Positions 28,712-34,449 of a DNA stretch of 64,000 nucleotides are shown here, one piece after another; position 1 is the first letter of the stretch, and every line of letters starts with the position of its first letter. Origin of the DNA: JAGRGG01 sp965217265 (GTDB lineage: Bacteria; Pseudomonadota; Alphaproteobacteria; Geminicoccales; Geminicoccaceae). Where the stretch lies: assembly GCA_965217265.1 (NCBI GenBank), contig CBDCHP010000018.1, forward strand, positions 744,001 through 808,000. Direction: 5' to 3'. The notes beneath the pieces were generated by a model. The model saw only the letters and a program-made list of their open reading frames with translations. It did no database searches and was not told the DNA's origin. The translations under genes were made by a program, and so were the position numbers.

Positions 28712-28951
28712 TCATTGATCTTCTCCTGCATTTTTTCGCAGTTCCGAAATAAAGGTTCGATAGTGTAGCACCCGTTCTTCAGCCAATCGTATTAAAGCAA
28801 ATTTCCATTCGTCTGGGGGTGATCGATGGGCAGGATGCCCGTGAGCAACACGAGCCTGCCGGACAGATTGAACAGAAATACTAAGACTGAGCGCTACATC
28901 TTTGTGGTCAAGGTGAGCACAAAGCCTATCTGTCGCTTCGCGGAATTCCAT
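28712..28951 (-). CDS. Small HTH-like protein upstream of defence gene
   Basis: 79 residues. GAGGG 8 nt upstream supports the ATG at 28951 over one five codons earlier. The segment HKDVALSLSISVQSVRQARV looks like a helix-turn-helix, and the C-terminal half (DEWKFALIRLAEERVLHYRTFISELR) is helical. The stop overlaps the defence gene start (ATGA). Position and size suggest an autoregulator or accessory factor of the nuclease; this is inference. A short inverted repeat, possibly its operator, lies upstream at 28983-29000. Confidence 0.7.
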   Translation of the reverse strand: MEFREATDRLCAHLDHKDVALSLSISVQSVRQARVAHGHPAHRSPPDEWKFALIRLAEERVLHYRTFISELRKNAGEDQ

Positions 28952-28982
28952 CGTATATGCCCTCATTGACAACTGAGTTGAA

Positions 28983-29000
28983 GTATATATAACCATATAC
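28983..29000. promoter_or_regulatory. Candidate operator between cargo and transposase
   Basis: GTATAT and ATATAC form a 6-bp inverted repeat with a 6-bp spacer in the A+T-rich gap between the divergent HTH-like gene and the transposase remnant. It is placed where a repressor would control both promoters. The repeat is short and could be chance in A+T-rich DNA. Confidence 0.35.
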
Positions 29001-29021
29001 ATCGAGATTGGAAGACCCCCT

Positions 29022-29845
29022 ATGAACCGCCTGTCCCTTGATCGCCAAGCCCAAGCCATCCACTGCCTTATTGAAGGCAACTCCATCCGCTCCACCGAGC
29101 GCATGACGGGCATCCACCGCGACACGATCATGCGCTTGCTGGTTACGACTGGCGGGCGGTGTACGGTGCTCATGGACGAGACGATGCGCGACCTAACTTG
29201 CAGCGCATCCAGGTTGACGAAATTTGGGCCTACGTCGGCAAGAAGCAGCGGCACGTTGCCGAACCGGAGGACGCCAGCGCCGTGGGCGACATGTAGACCT
29301 ATGTGGCAATGGACGCCGATACCAAGCTCGTTCCCACCTATCGTGTCGGCAAGCGCACGGCAGAGAACACGCGCGCCTTCATTGGCGATCTGTCCACGCG
29401 GGTAGCGAACCGTATCCAGCTATCGTCCGACGCTCTGGGGCAGTACGCGGTCGCAGTCGAGGAAGCGTTTGGCGTCGATATTGACTATGGGCAGGTGGTT
29501 AAAATCTACGACGCTGAACCGGCCGGTACCGGCCGCTACAGCCCGCCCGAAGCCATAGGCGCGCACAAGGAGCGTATCCAGGATAGGCCCGATTGGGACC
29601 ATATTTCGACCTCCTATGTCGAGCGTCAGAACCTCATCATGCGCATGTCCATGCGGCGGTTCACGCGGCTGACGAACGCTTTTAGCAAGAAGGTCGAGAA
29701 CCTTCGCGCGGCTGTGGCGCTGCACTTCGCGCACTACAACTTCGTGCGACCGCACGGCGCGTTGCGGGTGACGCCGGCGATGGAGGCGGGCGTGACGAAC
29801 CGCCTTTGGGCGCTTGAGGAATTAATTCAATGGCATTCAAACTAG
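29022..29845 (+). pseudogene. Degraded DDE transposase of the 4-kb transposon
   Basis: The N-terminus MNRLSLDRQAQAIHCLIEG with an HTH-like part (SIRSTERMTGIHRDTIMRLL) breaks by frameshift near 29210. The next frame continues LQRIQVDEIWAYVGKKQRHV. It then meets a TAG at 29294, where relatives have Trp, and resumes as TYVAMDADTKLVPTYRVGKR to the end (SYVERQNLIMRMSMRRFTRLTNAFSKKVENL and YNFVRPHGALRVTP). Relatives are annotated as IS1-type/DDE transposases of about 270 residues. The gene ends against the right inverted repeat. The element is therefore probably no longer self-mobile. Confidence 0.85.
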
Positions 29846-29854
29846 GACACTACC

Positions 29855-29862
29855 AAAAATTG
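29855..29862. repeat. Right target-site duplication (AAAAATTG)
   Basis: Direct copy of the octamer at 25863-25870, directly after the right terminal inverted repeat; it lies 7 bp before the tyrS stop codon. Confidence 0.85.
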
Positions 29863-29868
29863 GCCGAC

Positions 29869-31116
29869 TCACACCGGCTTCACCAGCACATGGCGTTTCT
29901 TGCCGGCGGAGAGCTTGAGGCGCCCGTCGATCAGGGCCCCCTCGTCGATCACGCCCGCCTCGTCGGTCACGGGCGCGTCGTTCAGCTTGGCGCCGCCGCC
30001 GCGGACGAGGCGGCGGGCCTCGCCGTTGGAGGCGGCAAACCCGGCCCGCTGCAACAGGTCGAGGACGGGGATGCCGGCCCTCAAGTCGCCGCCGTCGACG
30101 TCGATCGAGGGCATGGCGTCGGCGACGCCGGCGCCCTCGAACACCGCCCGCGCCGTCTCGGCCGCGGCCCGCGCCGCGTCGGCCCCGTGCGCCAGCGCCG
30201 TCGCCTCGAAGGCGAGCCGCTTCTTCGCCTCGTTGATCTCGGCCCCTTGAAGCCGCTCCAGCCTGTCGATCTCGTCCAAGGGCAGTTCGGTGAACAGGCG
30301 TAAGAAACGGCCGACGTCGGCGTCCTCGGTGTTGCGCCAGAACTGCCAGTAGTCGAAGGGGGCGAGCCGCTCGGCGTTGAGCCAAAGGGCGTTGCCGGCG
30401 GACTTGCCCATCTTCTCGCCCGACGCCGTCGTGATCAGCGGCGTCGTCAGGCCGAAGAGGCCCGTACCGTCGACGCGGCGGCCGAGTTCGACGCCGTTCA
30501 CGATGTTGCCCCACTGGTCCGAGCCGCCCATCTGCAAGCGCACGTCGAGGCGGCGGCTCAGCTCCAAGAAGTCGTAGGCCTGCATCACCATGTAATTGAA
30601 TTCGAGCAGCGTCAGCGGCTGCTCGCGTTCCAAGCGCAGCCGCACGCTGTCGAAGGTCAGCATGCGGTTGATGGTGAAGTGGCGGCCGAAATCGCGCAGG
30701 AACGGGACGTAGGCGAGGCCGTCGAGCCACGCGGCGTTGTCGGCCAGGACGGCACCCTTGGCACCCTCGAAGTCCAAGAAGGCCCCGAGCGAGCGGCGAA
30801 TGCCCGCCTTGTTGGCCCCGATCGCCGCGTCGTCGAGCAGTTGCCGCTGCGTGTCCTTGCCGGACGGGTCGCCGACCTTGGTGGTGCCGCCGCCCAAGAG
30901 CGCCACCGGCCGATGCCCCGTTCGCTGCAGCCAGCGCAGCAGCATGATACCGACGAGGTTGCCGATGTGCAGGCTGTCGGCGGTGCAGTCGAAGCCGATG
31001 TAGCCGCTGACCCGGCCGGCGGCACAGGCGGCGTCGAGCCCTTCTAAGTCGGTGCCCTGATGAATGAAGCCGCGCGCTTGGAGCGTGCGGAGAAAGTCGG
31101 AGCGGAACGCGGCCAT
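29869..31116 (-). CDS. tyrS: Tyrosyl-tRNA synthetase
   Basis: 415-residue class I aminoacyl-tRNA synthetase. The HIGH-type motif is in DSLHIGNLVG and the KMSKS-type motif is GEKMGKSAG. NYMVMQAYDFLEL and MGGSDQWGNI form the tyrosine site. The C-terminal S4 RNA-binding domain ends in SAGKKRHVLVKPV. The start at 31116 (MAAFRSDFLRTLQARGF) fits the family. The transposon inserted just behind its stop codon without touching the coding sequence. Confidence 0.97.
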   Translation of the reverse strand: MAAFRSDFLRTLQARGFIHQGTDLEGLDAACAAGRVSGYIGFDCTADSLHIGNLVGIMLLRWLQRTGHRPVALLGGGTTKVGDPSGKDTQRQLLDDAAIGANKAGIRRSLGAFLDFEGAKGAVLADNAAWLDGLAYVPFLRDFGRHFTINRMLTFDSVRLRLEREQPLTLLEFNYMVMQAYDFLELSRRLDVRLQMGGSDQWGNIVNGVELGRRVDGTGLFGLTTPLITTASGEKMGKSAGNALWLNAERLAPFDYWQFWRNTEDADVGRFLRLFTELPLDEIDRLERLQGAEINEAKKRLAFEATALAHGADAARAAAETARAVFEGAGVADAMPSIDVDGGDLRAGIPVLDLLQRAGFAASNGEARRLVRGGGAKLNDAPVTDEAGVIDEGALIDGRLKLSAGKKRHVLVKPV

Positions 31117-31145
31117 GAAGGTTCTCGGCGGACGGGCCCGACCCG

Positions 31146-31814
31146 TTAGCGGGCGATGGAGAGGGCTTCGGGCTGCGGTTGCAGGCGCTTGTCGAGGTAG
31201 GCCTCGCAGACCTCCTCGAACTCGGCCAGATCGTCGGCCATGAAGTGGTCGCCGCCGTCGATCGTGTGGAAGTCGAGCGTGATGCCGCGCTGCTGCGAGA
31301 GCTTGTTGACCAGCCGGACCACCGAGTCGGCCGGCGTGATGCCGTCGCGCTCGCCGTGCACGATGAGCCCGGACGAGGGGCAAGGTGCGAGGAAACCGAA
31401 ATCGTACATGTTGGCCGGCAGCCCGGCGCAGACGAAGCCCTGGATCTCGGGCCGGCGCATCAAGACCTGCATGGCGATCCAAGCGCCGAACGAGAAGCCG
31501 CCGACCCAGACCGTGCCGGAATTGGGGTTGTGACCCTGCATCCAGTCGAGCGCCGCCGCCGCGTCGCGCAATTCACCCTGGCCGTGGTCGAACACGCCCT
31601 GGGAGCGGCCGACGCCGCGAAAGTTGAAGCGCAGGACGGAGAAGCCGCGCCGCTGGAAGATCTGAAACAGGGTGTAGACGATGCGGTTGTTCATCGTCCC
31701 GCCGTACTGCGGGTGCGGGTGCAAGACCATGGCGAGCGGCGGGTTCGGACCCTGCCCGTGCACGTAACGGCCCTCGAGCCGTCCGTCCGAACCGTTGAAA
31801 ATCACTTCAGGCAT
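31146..31814 (-). CDS. Alpha/beta hydrolase
   Basis: 222-residue soluble alpha/beta-hydrolase of the dienelactone hydrolase-like class. The oxyanion region is VLHPHPQYGGTMNN, with FRGVGRSQG after it. The nucleophile elbow is GGFSFGAW, and the acid and histidine are in HGERDGITP and GGDHFM. The start MPEVIFNGSDGRLEGRY is chosen from the family. The substrate is unknown. It precedes tyrS by 29 bp on the same strand and is likely co-transcribed. Confidence 0.88.
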   Translation of the reverse strand: MPEVIFNGSDGRLEGRYVHGQGPNPPLAMVLHPHPQYGGTMNNRIVYTLFQIFQRRGFSVLRFNFRGVGRSQGVFDHGQGELRDAAAALDWMQGHNPNSGTVWVGGFSFGAWIAMQVLMRRPEIQGFVCAGLPANMYDFGFLAPCPSSGLIVHGERDGITPADSVVRLVNKLSQQRGITLDFHTIDGGDHFMADDLAEFEEVCEAYLDKRLQPQPEALSIAR

Positions 31815-32060
31815 TTCGATCTCCGCGTGAACCGCTCTTTGTCGTTGCTGGCAAGTGCGTACCTTGATCCTATACGACCCCGGGGCGTGTGGCGGGACCG
31901 GTGAAAGGCAATTTTCCGCATCCGGGTAAGATTGACCGCCCATCGCGCGGGGCTATACTTCGAGCGGACCAGGACGGTCCGCTTGAAGCGGGCCGACGTC
32001 GAGGGGGCGCTGTCCGTTGTGCGGCGGCGATCGTCAAGCCTATATCGCAGGCGTGAGACC

Positions 32061-32759
32061 ATGTTCAAGAGCCTGAAAGAAGACATCGACGCCGTGTTCG
32101 CCCGCGATCCGGCCGCGCGCTCGCGCTTCGAGGTCGTCTTGTGCTACCCCGGCATCCACGCGCTCGCCTTCCATCGCCTCGGGCACGGGCTCTGGCGACG
32201 CGGCTGGCTGACCACGGCGCGCCTCGTCTCGCAGTTCGGCCGTTTCATGACCGGGATCGAGATCCATCCGGGCGCCGAGATCGGCCGGCGCCTGTTCATC
32301 GACCACGGCATGGGGGTCGTCATCGGCGAGACGGCCGAGATCGGCGACGACGTCACCCTCTATCAAGGCGTCACGCTCGGCGGCGTCAGCCTCGATCCCG
32401 GCAAGCGCCACCCGACGCTGGAGGACGGGGTCATCGTCGGCTCGGGTGCTTTAGTCCTGGGTCCCTTCACCGTCGGCAAGGGGGCCAGGATCGGCTCGAA
32501 CGCCGTCGTCTTGAAGGAGGTGCCGCCCGGCGCCACCATGATCGGCGTCGCCGCCAGGATCGCCGATCGTACCAAGCCCGCCGCCCGACCGCCGGGCCGG
32601 GGCGAGCCCTGTTTTCCAGCCTACGCCCAGGCACCCGGTCAGTCCCAGGACGACCCGGTGGTGCGGGCGATCGACCGGCTGTGCGCCCGCGTCGAGACCC
32701 TCGAAGACCGGCTCGCCGAGGCCGAAGGGCGGGACCGAAAGGTCCACCCGAGCGCTTGA
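32061..32759 (+). CDS. cysE: Serine O-acetyltransferase
   Basis: 232-residue left-handed beta-helix acetyltransferase making O-acetylserine for cysteine synthesis. The block IEIHPGAEIGRRLFIDHGMG with the catalytic His is present, followed by ETAEIGDDVTLYQGVTLGG and hexapeptide repeats. The N-terminal helical domain is the short form. The C-terminal 40 residues form an extra helical extension (VVRAIDRLCARVETLEDRLAEAE) of coiled-coil character. The stop TGA overlaps the next start by one base. Confidence 0.94.
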   Translation: MFKSLKEDIDAVFARDPAARSRFEVVLCYPGIHALAFHRLGHGLWRRGWLTTARLVSQFGRFMTGIEIHPGAEIGRRLFIDHGMGVVIGETAEIGDDVTLYQGVTLGGVSLDPGKRHPTLEDGVIVGSGALVLGPFTVGKGARIGSNAVVLKEVPPGATMIGVAARIADRTKPAARPPGRGEPCFPAYAQAPGQSQDDPVVRAIDRLCARVETLEDRLAEAEGRDRKVHPSA

Positions 32760-33856
32760 TGGCCGAGCGCGTCTACCTCGACAACGCCGCGACGGCGCCG
32801 CTGCGCCCCGAGGCGGCGGCGGCGATGACGGCGGCGTTCGCGGTCTACGGCAATCCCTCTTCGGTCCACGTCGAGGGGCGCGCGGCGCGGGCCCTCCTGC
32901 GGCGGGCCCGGCAGACGCTCGCCGCCCACACCGGCTTCGACGCCGAGGGGGTCGTCTTCACCGCCGGCGGCAGCGAGGCCAACGCGCTGGCCCTGCACCA
33001 AGCCCGCGCACGGGGCAAGGTCGCCCTCGTCGCGGCGACGGCGCACGCCTCGGCCCTGGCCGGCCCCGGCATCGAGACGCTGCCGGTCGACGGGCATGGG
33101 CTGATCGGCCTCGACGCGCTGGAGCGGCGGTTGCGCCGAGAGCCCGAGATCGGCGTCGTCTCGACCCTCCTGGTCAACAACGAGACCGGGATCATCGACG
33201 ACCACATCGCCGCCGCGGCCCCGATCGTCGCCGCGGCCGGGGCATGGCTGCACGTCGACGCGGTGCAGGCGCTGGGCCACGTCGATTTCCGGCTGTCCGG
33301 CGTCGCCGACATGGTGAGCGTCGCCGCGCACAAGCTCGGCGGGCCGAAGGGGCTCGGCGCGCTCCTCGTCGGCGACGGGGTCGACGTCCGCCCCCTGATC
33401 GCCGGCGGTGGCCAGGAGGGGCGGCGCCGCGCCGGCACCGAAGCGACGGTCCTGATCGCGGGCTTCGCCGCCGCCCTCGACGCCGCGATCGAGGCCGACG
33501 ACGCGGCGCGGCTCGAAGCCTTGGGTTCCTACCTCCTGGACGCCGTTCAAACCGCCGTACCGCGGGCGATCGAGGTTGCGGGCCATGTGGGTGTCGATCG
33601 CTCGGCGCGGATCGCCGCCCTCGTCCTGCCGGGCGTGCCGGCGATGACCCAGTTGATGGCGCTCGATTTGGACGGCATCGCGGTCTCGGCCGGCTCGGCC
33701 TGCACGTCGGGCAAGGTCGAGCCGAGCCACGTCCTGCGCGCGATGGATCTCCCCGAAGCCTGGACCGGCTCGGCCATCCGCGTCAGCCTCGGCCACGCCA
33801 CGACCGCGGCCGAGATCGATCGTTTCGTTCAAGCTTACGGCCGCCTCGCCGCTTAA
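32759..33856 (+). CDS. Cysteine desulfurase (NifS/IscS family)
   Basis: 365-residue PLP enzyme that moves sulfur from cysteine to a protein persulfide. The N-terminus is VYLDNAATAPLRPEA. The PLP lysine is in SVAAHKLGGPKG, and the sulfur-carrying cysteine is on the loop SACTSGKVEPSHVLRAM. It is translationally coupled to cysE, so cysteine supply and use sit in one operon. With iscA, fdx and mnmA 4 kb downstream it may serve Fe-S assembly and tRNA thiolation. The TAA stop is fused to the start of a palindromic element. Confidence 0.93.
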   Translation: MAERVYLDNAATAPLRPEAAAAMTAAFAVYGNPSSVHVEGRAARALLRRARQTLAAHTGFDAEGVVFTAGGSEANALALHQARARGKVALVAATAHASALAGPGIETLPVDGHGLIGLDALERRLRREPEIGVVSTLLVNNETGIIDDHIAAAAPIVAAAGAWLHVDAVQALGHVDFRLSGVADMVSVAAHKLGGPKGLGALLVGDGVDVRPLIAGGGQEGRRRAGTEATVLIAGFAAALDAAIEADDAARLEALGSYLLDAVQTAVPRAIEVAGHVGVDRSARIAALVLPGVPAMTQLMALDLDGIAVSAGSACTSGKVEPSHVLRAMDLPEAWTGSAIRVSLGHATTAAEIDRFVQAYGRLAA

Positions 33857-34001
33857 CGCTTCGCGTGCGCTGACGCGCGGTCTTCTTTTTCTCTTTTTTG
33901 TCTTTGTTCGAGGATGGCCCTCGGCGCCGCGGCCAGCCGCCTGCGTTAACACTGGCAAAAAAGAAGAGAAAAAGCCCGCGCGGCAGCGCACGCGAAGCGT
34001 T
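33855..34001. repeat. Dispersed palindromic intergenic element, copy 4
   Basis: 147 bp, the most complete copy. The left arm AACGCTTCGCGTGCGCTGAC and the T-rich stretch TTTTTCTCTTTTTTG pair with the A-rich CAAAAAAGAAGAGAAAAA and right end GCGCACGCGAAGCGTT. The centre reads GGCCCTCGGCGCCGCGGCCA then GCGTTAACACTGG. Its first two bases are the last two of the desulfurase TAA. It separates that gene from the convergent response-regulator gene. Confidence 0.88.
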
Positions 34002-34005
34002 CATC

Positions 34006-34449
34006 TCAAGTCAGCTCGATCATGTTCCAGTAGGCCTCAAGCGTGGCGACGGCCTTGGTGAAGGTGCGGCCGGGATCGGTCTTGAGGACGTAGCCGGCGG
34101 CGTACTGCTCGTAGGCCCGCACCACGTCGGCGTCGTCCTTGGAAGTGGTGAGCACGAAGACGACGATCCCGCGCAGGCTCGGATCGGCCCGCAACTCGAC
34201 AAGAAACTCGTGGCCGTTCAGGCGCGGCATGTTCAAGTCGAGGACGATGACCAGGGGGCGCGGAACGCGCCCGTCGCGCAGCGCGTCGAGCGCCTCGACC
34301 CCGTCCTCGACATGAAAGACGGGATTGCCGATCCGTTGCTTGCGCAGTTCGCGCTTGAACTGTTCGGCGTCGATCTCGTCGTCCTCGACCAACAGGATGT
34401 TGAGCATCTTGCCTTCTGGGGTATCCAAAATCGTGAGTTGATCCGTCAT
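34006..34449 (-). CDS. CheY-like response regulator (Rcp1 type)
   Basis: 147-residue stand-alone receiver domain. The acidic pocket is LLVEDDEIDAEQF, the phosphoacceptor is Asp71 in IVLDLNMPRLNGHEF, and the conserved lysine is in GYVLKTDPG. This subtype pairs with PAS- or phytochrome-type kinases. The start overlaps the kinase stop (ATGA); an internal ATG at codon 15 matches the usual family start. No output domain is present, so it should act by protein interaction or phosphotransfer. Confidence 0.92.
   Translation of the reverse strand: MTDQLTILDTPEGKMLNILLVEDDEIDAEQFKRELRKQRIGNPVFHVEDGVEALDALRDGRVPRPLVIVLDLNMPRLNGHEFLVELRADPSLRGIVVFVLTTSKDDADVVRAYEQYAAGYVLKTDPGRTFTKAVATLEAYWNMIELT

Larger units (their letters stand above)
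26205..28715 (-). pseudogene. GmrSD/SspE-like DUF262-DUF1524 nuclease gene, interrupted by IS
   Basis: The 5' part (28715-28359) encodes the DUF262 N-terminus with the family motif VLDGQQRLATT. The 3' part (27580-26205) encodes the rest, with a DUF1524 HNH-type region (LTVEHILPRNPGREW and NLCLLGKSNRTLGN). Deleting the 778-bp IS and one 8-bp duplication gives a 574-residue protein whose junction KLGEKD-ITPKMILN reads naturally for the family. Full-length relatives (GmrSD, BrxU, SspE) cut modified phage DNA in a nucleotide-dependent way. Start: ATG overlapping the upstream small gene (ATGA), with GGAG 8 nt before. The 3' part could still be translated from internal starts, but the nuclease should be inactive as a whole. 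Confidence 0.85.
25871..29854. mobile_element. 4-kb transposon carrying a DUF262-DUF1524 defence gene
   Basis: 3984 bp bounded by perfect 13-bp inverted repeats, GGTAGTGTCCTAG at 25871-25883 and CTAGGACACTACC at 29842-29854. The match extends to 18 of 19 bp, and identical AAAAATTG octamers flank the element. The right end holds a degraded transposase. The rest is cargo on the minus strand: a 79-residue HTH-like gene, the defence gene and a 100-residue gene. The G+C content is far lower than that of the host. An 8-bp duplication and GGTAGTG ends agree with the IS1/IS1595-like group. The element sits between glnE and tyrS and is itself interrupted by IS copy 2. Confidence 0.88.

Noticed and set aside
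28712..29254. A 180-codon minus-strand frame reaching into the transposase
   Set aside because: Residues beyond the ATG at 28951 are antisense to the transposase remnant, and the ribosome binding site supports the short 79-residue version.
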